Assembly (NCBI GenBank): GCA_945787885.1
Contig: CALZJF010000001.1
Coordinates: 1-64,000, forward strand
Direction of reading: 5' to 3'
Origin: an uncultured Bacteroidales bacterium
Lineage (GTDB): Bacteria; Bacteroidota; Bacteroidia; Bacteroidales; Bacteroidaceae
Length of the DNA stretch: 64,000 nucleotides
This document shows, one piece after another, positions 34,268-42,178 of this stretch (the stretch's first letter is position 1; every line of letters begins with the position of its first letter). A program made the position numbers and the translations under genes. The notes under the pieces are model-generated. The model saw only the letters and a list, made by a program, of their open reading frames with translations, had not been told where the DNA came from and searched no databases.

Positions 34268-34634
34268 TGCAAAAAACGATGTGGAAAATCTGAAAATCGC
34301 CATCGGAAAAAGGGCGGGAATTAGGGAAAACCGGGCGATTTCAGGGCAAAATGTGGGGGAAGACTGGGGAAGAAATGGGAAAATCAGGGCTTCCGGACTC
34401 CTAAACAGGGAAAATCCGATGGCTGCCTGCCCAAATTTCGGGAGGCAGGGCAATGCGAAGGGCTTTCCTCAGAGCGTTAAGAAGTGTTAAGGCTCGCGGG
34501 GCGCAAACGCGCTGCTGCCATCCGCATTTTCCGGGACGGAGGGGGAGGATTTATGGAGGGGCTAATGCCGGGATTTGCTTTTTGAGGATTTTAACAATGT
34601 TGGGGTGTTGGCGTTATTAACGTTATTGACGATT

Positions 34635-34853
34635 TTAACAGCAAGGCGGCGGGGCGGGGAGCAAGGCGCGGCGACCCTGAAAATAATATTTCAGCGTGGA
34701 GAGAAGGAGGCTCTTTCCGAAGCGCCGCGGACGACTGAGGAAATAGATATGCCCCTCGTTGGCGAGCCTATACACCAAGTCCGTCTTATCAACATACACA
34801 TATCCGTCTTGGATGATCCGCTCGAAGTCTTGAATGCCTATGGGATACTTCAT
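34635..34853 (-). pseudogene. N-terminal remnant of an AAA-ATPase-like / PD-(D/E)XK protein
   Basis: Starts MKYPIGIQDFERIIQDGYVY and continues VDKTDLVYRLANEGHIYFLS, RPRRFGKSLLLSTLKYYFQG, the highly conserved N-terminus of the Bacteroidales 'AAA-ATPase-like domain' family (normally about 520 aa, with a C-terminal nuclease-fold domain). The Walker A-like RRFGKS is intact. After residue 60 the sequence changes abruptly to RRALLPAPPPCC and stops. It is therefore a truncated, presumably non-functional copy. Confidence 0.8.
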
Positions 34854-34907
34854 ACGCTAAAGAAGATGATGAAAATGATTGATTTGCGAGCAAATATACG
34901 ACATTTT

Positions 34908-35942
34908 TCAGGAAAGGCGAGCAGGAAAAGTGATTGTTTTTGCCCGCAAGCACTCAGCGACGGCACTTCTGCCAACACCGTTGGGGGCGTTCCGCTTGCC
35001 GAACGGGCGATGCAGCAGAGACCATGCGGGGGAGCGGAGGCGGAAGATGCGGACGCCGATGCTCGTCCTGATGCCTTGCAGATAGACATCCAAGGGACGA
35101 GCGTCTGCCACCACGCACCGCCTGGCAGACGAGGCATGAAGGAGATGCAGCTTGCCATCCTGCCCCCAGAAGGCTATGCCCTGATGGCTATAGTCGAGGC
35201 CGGCCAACGTGGTGACGATGCAGACGATGTCGCCATCGCGGACAGCTCCCAACTGCTCCTTCGACAGTCCGCAATATTCCTGTGGGATATACCGGAACGA
35301 CTGTCCGGCATACTGCGCCTCCAGCGCTGCCATGCGCCGCACATCGTCGGGGCTCTTCAGTCCGGCATACTTGTCGGGATGCGTGCTCATGAAGTGTATG
35401 TCGGTGGTACGGCGTTTCATCCATTTCGCCCCGACCACCACTTCCTCCACATCCCCGCGACGGAGATGATCGTCGATCCAAAACGTCAGGTAGTGGAGGC
35501 GCGAGAGATAGTCCGTGCAACGCCCGTCGCGGTATCGGAGGCTCTCCAACGCCTCGCAAAACAGGGCCCACGCATCGGGCACGGCGGGAGCGAGGGCGGA
35601 CTGCGGGGAAGCCCAGGGCAGGGCGTAGGGCAGCGTCCGCTCCGCGCGCTCCAAACGGGAGCGGGCGATGGAGAGCGCGGAGGCCGTCTCGACGAGGGTG
35701 GCACAGTCCAGCTCGCGAAGATTGACGACGAGATGTTCGGCACCACGCTCCAAGGTGTGAGCCACATAGGGGCGGCCTTCGAGACGGCGGGCAAAATCGA
35801 GGGGCGAACGGAGCGTGCTGTCAGCCAGCCAGGCAGCAACCTCAAGCGAGTCGGCAGCAGCATATTCCACCTTCACCGACGGCTGAGCCAGCACGGCGGA
35901 CACGCAGGCGAGGAGGGAGAGGAAAAAGGCAATGCGGCACAT
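34908..35942 (-). CDS. DUF1460 family secreted protein (amidase-like fold)
   Basis: 344 aa. Signal peptide MCRIAFFLSLLACVSAVLA. DUF1460 motifs include LDFARRLEGRPYVAHTLER, the catalytic-Cys block LRELDCATLVETASAL, the pair DYLSRLHYLTFWIDDHLRRG, IPQEY, VRDGDIVCIVTTLAGLDYSH with the His in YSHQGIAFW, and LLHASSARRCVV. Members have an NlpC/P60-like papain fold and are annotated as N-acetylmuramoyl-L-alanine amidase-like, acting on cell-wall peptides in the periplasm. Residues after about 318 (HRPFGKRNAPNGVGRSAVAE) look less conserved. Single gene between a terminator and the ATPase relic. Confidence 0.85.
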   Translation of the reverse strand: MCRIAFFLSLLACVSAVLAQPSVKVEYAAADSLEVAAWLADSTLRSPLDFARRLEGRPYVAHTLERGAEHLVVNLRELDCATLVETASALSIARSRLERAERTLPYALPWASPQSALAPAVPDAWALFCEALESLRYRDGRCTDYLSRLHYLTFWIDDHLRRGDVEEVVVGAKWMKRRTTDIHFMSTHPDKYAGLKSPDDVRRMAALEAQYAGQSFRYIPQEYCGLSKEQLGAVRDGDIVCIVTTLAGLDYSHQGIAFWGQDGKLHLLHASSARRCVVADARPLDVYLQGIRTSIGVRIFRLRSPAWSLLHRPFGKRNAPNGVGRSAVAECLRAKTITFPARLS

Positions 35943-35956
35943 AGGAAGCAGATGAT

Positions 35957-36013
35957 AAAAAAAACCGACGACCGCGCAGCAACGGGGGAATGATTGCCAC
36001 GCAGGGTCGTCGG
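35957..36013 (-). terminator. Terminator of htpG
   Basis: Minus strand: stem CCGACGACC / GGTCGTCGG with a long loop, ending in eight T (35957-35964), 28 nt after the htpG stop and just before the DUF1460 start. Confidence 0.8.
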
Positions 36014-36041
36014 GAGATGATGATGATTATGCAAGATGCAC

Positions 36042-38144
36042 TTATCCAATCAGCTCTACGCTACGCTTGACGAAAGCATTGAGAGCCTCGCCCTTCAGCA
36101 GGCCATTCTGGAGGAGAGCCAAATCGATGAGCTGGGGGACGATGCGGTTCGTGCGGGCATACTCGCCGAGGATGGCATCGCGCTCGCCCTCCTGCTTCGT
36201 GATTTCCTCGCGCACCTTCTTCAGGTCTTCCTTCTCGGCCTCGCTGAGGTCTTCGGGCTTCACGTCCTTCTGCGCCGTCGTCATGGCATCGCGCTGCGCA
36301 CGGAGATTCTTCAGTTCGCCGTCGATGGGAGCCAGACGCTCATCGAGCTGGGCATGGAGGTCGGCCGTCACGCCCTTCACGAGACGGTGGTCCGTGTTGA
36401 GCACGAGGGTGTAGGAATCGGGCATTTCGCCGTAGAAGCCCATGCCCTGCTGCAACTTCGCCATTTCCTTATAGCGGCGCATATATTCGCTCTGGGTGAC
36501 GACGACGGGGCTGCCCTCCTCGCCCATGGCCGAAGCCTCGACGTGGAAATCCGTCTTATCGACGTGCGGCATGACAGCCTGGAAGATGGCAGAGAGCGAA
36601 TGCTTCGTCTCAGCATCCACCTCATGGCTCTTATCGTCGGACTTCTGTATGAGCTTGTCGATCGTATCGCCATCGACGCGGAGGAACCTGACATTCTTAT
36701 AGGCGCGCTTCTCCTCGCCCTCCTTCGGCTCGCCGTCCGCGCTCCACTTCTGCTCAAGGGTGCTGACGAGGGGCGAATCGAGCTGGCCATCGAGGAGAAG
36801 GACGTTGTAGCCCTTCGCACGCGCAGCCTCAATGTAGCCGTACTGGGCATCGCGGTCGTTGCTGTAGAGGCAAATGAGGTCTCCATGCTTATCCACCTGA
36901 CTGCCCTGCACGGCAGCCTGATACTCCTCGTAGGTGTAGCACTTGCCGTCGATGTCGCGAAGCAGGGCGAAGGCCTTGGCCTTGTCGTAGAAGTCGGGCT
37001 CGCTCAGGATGCCATAGTGGATGAAAAGCTTGAGGTCGTCCCACTTCCGCTCAAAGTTCTCACGGTCTTCGCGGAAGATGGCCTTCAGGCGGTCGGCCAC
37101 CTTCTTCGTGATATACTGCGAAATCTTCTTCACATTGCTGTCGCTCTGGAGATAGGAACGGCTGACGTTGAGGGGAATGTCCGGACTATCGATGACACCG
37201 TGGAGGAGGGTCAGGAAATCGGGGACGATGTTCTCCACGCTGTCCGTGACGAACACCTGATTGCAGAAGAGCTGAATCTTATTGCGGTGAATGTCGATGT
37301 TGCTCTTGATCTTGGGGAAATAGAGCACGCCCGTGAGGTGGAAGGGATAGTCCACATTGAGGTGAATCCAGAAGAGCGGATCATCCTGCATGGGGTAGAG
37401 GTCGCGATAGAAGGCCTCGTAGTCTTCATCCTTCAGGGTAGAGGGCTGCTTCGTCCAGAGCGGGGAGGTCTCGTTGATGATGTTCGGCTCGTCGGTCTCC
37501 TGCTGGCTGCCGTCCTTCCACTCCGTCTTCTTGCCGAAGGCGATGGGAATGGGGAGGAACTTGCAATACTTCTTCAGGAGTTCCTCTACGCGATACTTCT
37601 CCAGAAATTCCTTGCAGTCATCATCGATATGCAGCACGATGTCCGTGCCGCGCCCGGCACGCTCCGTCTCCTCCAAGGTATATTCGGGATTACCGTCGCA
37701 GCTCCACTTCTGCGCGGGGGCATCCTGCCAACTCTTGGTGATGATATCCACGCGCTTGGCCACCATGAAGGCGCTATAGAATCCCAGGCCGAAATGCCCG
37801 ATGATGGTGGCGGCATCGTCCTTGTATTTCTCCAGAAAGTCGGTAGCACCGCTGAAGGCAATCTGATTGATATAGCGTTCGATTTCGTCGGCAGTCATGC
37901 CGATACCGCGGTCGCTGATGGTCAGCGTGCCGGCCTCAGCATCCACCTTGACCTCGATGGTAAGATTCTCCATGTCGCCCACGCTCTCGCCCTTGGCAGC
38001 AAGCGTCTTGAGCTTTTGGGTAGCATCGACAGCGTTGGCGACGATTTCGCGGAGGAAAATCTCGTGGTCGCTATAGAGGAACTTCTTGATGACGGGGAAA
38101 ATGTTCTCGGTGGTAATACCGATGTTGCCTTTCATTTGTGCCAT
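36042..38144 (-). CDS. htpG: Chaperone HtpG (Hsp90)
   Basis: 700 aa. The N-terminal GHKL ATPase domain contains FLREIVANAVDATQKL (E and N of the ATP site), ISDRGIGMTADEI and IGHFGLGFYSAFMVAKRV. The middle domain has RGTDIVLHID and GVLYFPK, and the SRSYLQSD stretch. The C-terminal dimerisation domain is followed by a run of charged residues (EDLSEAEKEDLKKVREEITK). It is a cytosolic ATP-dependent chaperone. Single gene. Only 15 bp upstream of its ATG lies an inverted-repeat element related to family A, so its leader is transposon-derived. Confidence 0.95.
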   Translation of the reverse strand: MAQMKGNIGITTENIFPVIKKFLYSDHEIFLREIVANAVDATQKLKTLAAKGESVGDMENLTIEVKVDAEAGTLTISDRGIGMTADEIERYINQIAFSGATDFLEKYKDDAATIIGHFGLGFYSAFMVAKRVDIITKSWQDAPAQKWSCDGNPEYTLEETERAGRGTDIVLHIDDDCKEFLEKYRVEELLKKYCKFLPIPIAFGKKTEWKDGSQQETDEPNIINETSPLWTKQPSTLKDEDYEAFYRDLYPMQDDPLFWIHLNVDYPFHLTGVLYFPKIKSNIDIHRNKIQLFCNQVFVTDSVENIVPDFLTLLHGVIDSPDIPLNVSRSYLQSDSNVKKISQYITKKVADRLKAIFREDRENFERKWDDLKLFIHYGILSEPDFYDKAKAFALLRDIDGKCYTYEEYQAAVQGSQVDKHGDLICLYSNDRDAQYGYIEAARAKGYNVLLLDGQLDSPLVSTLEQKWSADGEPKEGEEKRAYKNVRFLRVDGDTIDKLIQKSDDKSHEVDAETKHSLSAIFQAVMPHVDKTDFHVEASAMGEEGSPVVVTQSEYMRRYKEMAKLQQGMGFYGEMPDSYTLVLNTDHRLVKGVTADLHAQLDERLAPIDGELKNLRAQRDAMTTAQKDVKPEDLSEAEKEDLKKVREEITKQEGERDAILGEYARTNRIVPQLIDLALLQNGLLKGEALNAFVKRSVELIG

Positions 38145-38159
38145 AATCTACTGATTCAT

Positions 38160-38288
38160 GTGGGGCTCTATTTATTAGTCGGAAAGAGCGGAAGCCATGC
38201 AAGCCGTGCATGGCAGCCTCGAACGACGTAGCCCGGACTGTTTTAATATCGTTGTTTTGATGAAGGTGGTAATAAATAGAACCCACCC
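38160..38288 (-). mobile_element. Diverged miniature inverted-repeat element (family A relative, about 129 bp)
   Basis: Ends GGGGCTCTATTTATTAG / AATAAATAGAACCCACCC are inverted repeats resembling family A ends, and the interior shares ACGTAGCCCG. No clear target duplication. It starts 15 bp upstream of the htpG ATG. Confidence 0.65.
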
Positions 38289-38310
38289 TGTTGTTGTTTT
38301 CTTACAGGCT

Positions 38311-38548
38311 CTCTCGCGCGCGTATATATATAATGAGCGGGCGAAGGCTCACAGCCAGCGGCTGAGAGGGCAGGGCCTCGCGCGCGCGTATATATACAAT
38401 GAGGGGGGCGAGGGCCACAGCCAGCAGCTGAGAGGGCAGACCCTCATGCGCGCGCGTGTATGATGCGCCCATTCCCTCCTGTCGCCGACTGAGAACCCCA
38501 CAGGGCCTCGCGCGCGCGTATATATATAATGAGGGGGACGAGGGCTGG
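38311..38548. repeat. Tandem array of about 67-bp units with CG/TA alternation
   Basis: CTCGCGCGCGCGTATATATA followed by (T/C)AATGAG occurs at about 38311, 38377 and 38507, with a degenerate copy near 38443. Between them GGGCGAGGGC-CACAGCCAGC and GCTGAGAGGGCAG are repeated. Alternating purine/pyrimidine runs of about 18 bp are candidates for Z-DNA or cruciforms. The 38145-38923 gap holds no credible gene. Confidence 0.8.
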
Positions 38549-38633
38549 AACGATGCGCGCCCACATGCGAAAGCCATGGGAAAGCCTTGGGAAAAGCGCG
38601 CATTCACTGGCGATTTTGAGCAAAGTGTATGCC

Positions 38634-38667
38634 AAGTGATCACTTTTTGGGGGAAAAGTGGTCACTT
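38634..38667. repeat. Inverted repeat with GATCACTTTT/AAAAGTGGTC arms
   Basis: AAGTGATCACTTTT (38634-38647) and AAAAGTGGTCACTT (38654-38667), one mismatch, 6-nt loop. It resembles the GGTCA-core repeats elsewhere. Confidence 0.6.
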
Positions 38668-38832
38668 TTGTCAGACATCCACCTTGCTTCAACAGTAAAA
38701 TGACTTTTTGTCATCACTTTTTTCCCCGTCGCACCCCCCTGCTCTCACAACAACCCTCACACACGATTGCATCATCACCCCGACAAAACGCAGAGGTTTC
38801 GGGCGCATCGCCCTGATTTTCAATATATATTT

Positions 38833-38863
38833 TTTGCGCACTCACGCAAAAGAAGTAATTTTG
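38833..38863 (+). promoter_or_regulatory. Promoter of tsaB and the following genes
   Basis: -33 TTTG 38833-38836, 19-nt spacer, -7 TAATTTTG 38856-38863; 60 nt to the tsaB ATG. Confidence 0.8.
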
Positions 38864-38923
38864 CAACTTGACGGATAATACATCTGCGAATAGGAAAACC
38901 ACCCGAACGAAAAAGAAACACAC

Positions 38924-39646
38924 ATGTCGTGCATACTGCATATCGAAACCAGCACGGAAATCTGCTCCGTAGCCGTCTCTGAGGACGCACAAGTCATCTT
39001 TGAACTGGAGAACCGCGAGGGCCATACGCACGCCACCCATCTGGCACCCTACGTTGAGGAGGCGGTGCGCTTCGCCGAAAACCATGCCATACCGCTTGAT
39101 GCCGTAGCCGTGTCGAGCGGTCCGGGCAGCTATACGGGTCTGCGCATCGGCGTATCGACGGCGAAGGGAGTGGCGTACGGCAAGGGGATTCCCCTCATTG
39201 AGGTGCCGACGCTCAAGCTCCTCAGCGTGCCCGTACTGCTCTATCATGAAGAAATAGAAGACGATGCGCTGATTTGCCCCATGATCGACGCCCGGCGCAT
39301 GGAGGTCTATGCCGCCGTATATGACCGCGCGCTGCGTCCGCAACGTGGCGATGCCGATACGCCGCTCAACTATCGGGGCGTACGGCCGGAAATCGTCGGC
39401 GAGGAGAGCTATCGCGAATTTCTCGACAGGGGCATTGTCTATTTCTTCGGCAACGGCGCGGCAAAGTGTAAGGAAGTGCTGAAACACCCCAACGCGCGCT
39501 TCATAGAAGACATCGTGCCGCTGGCAAAACACATGGCGCCACTGGCAGAAATGGCACACGCACGCCGCCAGTTTGTAGATACCGCCTACTTCGAGCCCTT
39601 CTACCTCAAAGAATTTCAGGCCACCGTAGCCAAAAGGCCTTTCTAA
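38924..39646 (+). CDS. tsaB: tRNA threonylcarbamoyladenosine biosynthesis protein TsaB
   Basis: 240 aa. ASKHA fold with ILHIETSTEICSVAV at the N-terminus, HATHLAPYVEEA, and the hallmark AVAVSSGPGSYTGLRIGVST followed by AKGVAYG. MIDARRMEVYAAVYD follows. TsaB is the scaffold partner of TsaD/TsaE that builds t6A37 on ANN-reading tRNAs in the cytoplasm. It is the first gene of a plus-strand run with DUF4290, murA, rimM, dxr and rseP and has its own consensus promoter. Confidence 0.93.
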   Translation: MSCILHIETSTEICSVAVSEDAQVIFELENREGHTHATHLAPYVEEAVRFAENHAIPLDAVAVSSGPGSYTGLRIGVSTAKGVAYGKGIPLIEVPTLKLLSVPVLLYHEEIEDDALICPMIDARRMEVYAAVYDRALRPQRGDADTPLNYRGVRPEIVGEESYREFLDRGIVYFFGNGAAKCKEVLKHPNARFIEDIVPLAKHMAPLAEMAHARRQFVDTAYFEPFYLKEFQATVAKRPF

Positions 39647-39668
39647 CGCAACGAATACCCTTATATTT

Positions 39669-39929
39669 ATGGAATACAACACCAACCGCCCGCGTCTGAG
39701 AATGCCCTCCTATGGCAGAAACGTGCAGACAATGGTCGAAGAATGCAAGAAGATTGAGAATCCCGGAGAGCGTCAGGCGTATGCCGAACGCATCGTAGAA
39801 GTCATGGCAATCGTTTCGCAGCAGAACCTTCGCAACCCGGAAATCCACCATAAACTCTGGAACCATCTGGCATACATAGCCAACTTTCAACTGGACATCA
39901 ACTATCCCTGCGAGATCAACCGCGCATAG
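39669..39929 (+). CDS. DUF4290 family protein, short form
   Basis: 86 aa: MEYNTNRPRLRMPSYGRNVQ, MVEECKKIENPGERQAYAER, IVEVMAIV, then NPEIHHKLWNHLAYIANFQL and DINYPCEINRA. This matches the N-terminal half of DUF4290, a helical Bacteroidetes protein that normally runs to about 200 aa and sits just before murA. Here a TAG stop follows at once and murA begins 15 bp later, so the C-terminal half is missing. It may be a natural compact form or a truncated remnant; the clean ending at INRA and the tight spacing favour a functional short protein. Function unknown. Confidence 0.75.
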   Translation: MEYNTNRPRLRMPSYGRNVQTMVEECKKIENPGERQAYAERIVEVMAIVSQQNLRNPEIHHKLWNHLAYIANFQLDINYPCEINRA

Positions 39930-39944
39930 CCCAGCCTTTACCAC

Positions 39945-41258
39945 GTGCCATCATTTATCATAGAAGGCGGACACCGCCTAACAGGAGAAATCACACCGCA
40001 GGGCGCGAAAAACGAGGCTCTGCAGGTCATCTGTGCCACGCTGCTGACACCGGAAGAGGTGACACTGAGCAATGTGCCTGACATTGTGGATGTCAATAAT
40101 CTTATCTGCCTCTTGCAGGACATCGGCGTCAAAGCCACGCGCCACGGGCAGGGCAGAATCACCCTGCAGGCAGACCATATCAACCTGGACTATCTACGCA
40201 GCGAGGAGTATTTGGAACGCTGCTCCACCCTGCGCGGCAGTGTGCTGACCATCGGACCGCTCATAGCGCGCTTCGGACATGCCCTCATCAGCAAACCGGG
40301 CGGTGACAAAATTGGACGCCGCAGGATGGACACGCATTTCATGGGACTGCAACGCCTGGGCGCAACATTCGCCTTCGACAACGAAAAGGACCTCTTCGAG
40401 CTCACCGCGCCTGACGGACTGAAGGGAGCCTATATGCTGCTCGACGAGGCATCAGTGACGGGAACGGCGAACATCATCATGGCTGCCGTCATGGCTGAGG
40501 GGACGACGACGATTTACAATGCGGCGTGCGAGCCCTATATCCAGCAGCTCTGCCATTTGCTCAACAAGATGGGAGCGAACATCTCGGGCATTGCCTCCAA
40601 CCGTCTGACCATCGTGGGCGTGAGCTCACTGCATGGGGCTTCCCACCGCCTTCTGCCTGACATGATTGAGGTGGGATCCTTCATCGGTATCGGAGCAATG
40701 TGCGGCGATGGCCTGACCATCAAGGACGTAAGCCTGCCCGACCTCGGCATTATCCCTGATGCCTTCAGGCGTCTGGGTATCACGATTGAGGAGCAGGGCG
40801 ACGACCTCTACATCCCGGGACGGCAGAACTACAGCATCGACACATTCATCGACGGCTCGTTTATGACGCTGAGCGATGCTCCCTGGCCAGGACTCACGCC
40901 CGACCTGCTGAGCATCCTGCTCGTCGTCGCCACGCAGGCTCGCGGCAGTGTGCTGATTCACCAGAAAATGTTTGAGAGCCGCCTGTTCTTCGTAGATAAA
41001 CTCATTGAAATGGGTGCGCAGATTATCTTGTGCGACCCTCATCGTGCCGTCGTCGTCGGTCATAACCACGAAATTCCGCTCCGTGCGCGCCGTATGGTTA
41101 GTCCGGACATCCGCGCGGGCATTGCCCTGCTCATAGCTGCCATGTCGGCAGAAGGCACGAGCCGTATTGACAATGTGGGCCAGATAGACCGCGGCTATCA
41201 GTGCATAGAGCAGCGCCTCAACGCCTTGGGCGCACGCATCACGCGCATAGAGCATTAA
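39945..41258 (+). CDS. murA: UDP-N-acetylglucosamine 1-carboxyvinyltransferase
   Basis: 437 aa, GTG start at 39945 (MPSFIIEGGHRLTGEITPQG). The EPSP-synthase-like double domain is complete: GAKNEALQVICATLL, PDIVDVNNLICLL, GSVLTIGPL, EASVTGTANIIMAA, HRLLPDMIEVGSFIG and the C-terminal RGYQCIEQRLNALGARI. It transfers enolpyruvate from PEP to UDP-GlcNAc, the first committed step of peptidoglycan synthesis. At the active-site loop the usual Cys is Asp (GGDKIGRRRMD, Asp121; E. coli GGCTIGARPVD), a variant known to make MurA insensitive to fosfomycin. GTG is an uncommon start but fits the spacing after DUF4290. Confidence 0.93.
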   Translation: MPSFIIEGGHRLTGEITPQGAKNEALQVICATLLTPEEVTLSNVPDIVDVNNLICLLQDIGVKATRHGQGRITLQADHINLDYLRSEEYLERCSTLRGSVLTIGPLIARFGHALISKPGGDKIGRRRMDTHFMGLQRLGATFAFDNEKDLFELTAPDGLKGAYMLLDEASVTGTANIIMAAVMAEGTTTIYNAACEPYIQQLCHLLNKMGANISGIASNRLTIVGVSSLHGASHRLLPDMIEVGSFIGIGAMCGDGLTIKDVSLPDLGIIPDAFRRLGITIEEQGDDLYIPGRQNYSIDTFIDGSFMTLSDAPWPGLTPDLLSILLVVATQARGSVLIHQKMFESRLFFVDKLIEMGAQIILCDPHRAVVVGHNHEIPLRARRMVSPDIRAGIALLIAAMSAEGTSRIDNVGQIDRGYQCIEQRLNALGARITRIEH

Positions 41259-41363
41259 GCCGCGCTGCCTGACTTCCGAGGAATGTTCTCTCAGTCGGCG
41301 ACTGAGAGCGCAAGCAGCCCCCAGTTCCCCATCCTCTTTCATCCCCGAAAACCCCTGACAACA

Positions 41364-41930
41364 ATGATAAAACCCGAAGAAGTGTTCCGTATCGGACATA
41401 TCACCCGCACACACGGTGTAAAGGGAGAGGTGGAGATAGCCTTCACCGACGATGCCTTCGAACGCGGAGATGCTGAATATCTGATACTGGAGATTGACGG
41501 CATACTCGTGCCTTTCTTTTTCACGGAATACCGCTACAAGGGAAACTCCTCAGCTCTCTTCACTTTCGAGGATTTTGGCAGCGAGAACGAGGCACGACGC
41601 CTCGTCGGGCTCCCCGTCTTCTATCCGCGTCATGCCGTCGATGACAGCCATGCCACTCCAGACGACCTGCGCTCGCTCAGAGCTTTCACTGGATTCCGCG
41701 TCTTCGCCATCGACCACGAGGAGAGTTCGGACGAGGAACTGGCCACTTACGACTTGGGAGAAATCACCCTGGTAGATGATTCCAGCCTCAACGTGCTGCT
41801 CACTATCACCGACGATGAGGGAACAGAGCGCCTCGTGCCTTTCCACCATGACTTCCTCTTGGACATTGATATGCAGGAACGCACGCTCCTTATGGATATT
41901 CCCCTCGAACTCCTCGCGCTGAACGACTAA
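41364..41930 (+). CDS. rimM: 16S rRNA processing protein RimM
   Basis: 188 aa from MIKPEEVFRI. The N-terminal beta-barrel has FRIGHITRTHGVKGEVEIAF, and the PRC-barrel half includes FRVFAIDHEESSD, LGEITLVDDSSLNVLLTI, LVPFHHDFLLDIDMQERTLL and MDIPLELLALND. RimM binds ribosomal protein uS19 and helps 30S head assembly. The upstream in-frame Met at 41283 would add 27 non-conserved residues. It is the gene after murA in the run; a family A element follows it. Confidence 0.9.
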   Translation: MIKPEEVFRIGHITRTHGVKGEVEIAFTDDAFERGDAEYLILEIDGILVPFFFTEYRYKGNSSALFTFEDFGSENEARRLVGLPVFYPRHAVDDSHATPDDLRSLRAFTGFRVFAIDHEESSDEELATYDLGEITLVDDSSLNVLLTITDDEGTERLVPFHHDFLLDIDMQERTLLMDIPLELLALND

Positions 41931-41987
41931 TCCGCTCATCGTCAGCAGGCACACACTACGCTCCCCCATTATTCCACTGAAGATTAT

Positions 41988-42176
41988 GGTAGGTTCTATA
42001 AATTAGCTTGCGATGTATTTGCGACTATCGTGCCGTAGGTTTTTGTTTTTCACGAGGGAGCGTAGCGGGCTACGTGACTGAATGAAAGACAAAAAGATAC
42101 GGTGCGAGAGGCGTGAAGACATCCAAGTAAAATAGAAACACTGCCTTACATTGAACACTAATTTATAGAACCTACC
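41988..42176 (+). mobile_element. Family A miniature element, copy 4 (189 bp)
   Basis: Perfect terminal repeats and 4-bp duplication TTAT (41984-41987 and 42177-42180). The right duplicate overlaps the dxr start codon (TTATG), so the element is fused to the dxr coding start. It is inverted relative to copy 5. Confidence 0.93.
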
Positions 42177-42178
42177 TT

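Noticed and set aside
34575-35993. 472-codon plus-strand frame
   Set aside because: Antisense shadow of the DUF1460 gene and the ATPase relic; no family motifs.
38302-38643. Minus-strand frames with repeated YIRAREAL peptides
   Set aside because: They are translations of the CG/TA tandem units; composition and lack of conservation argue against a protein.
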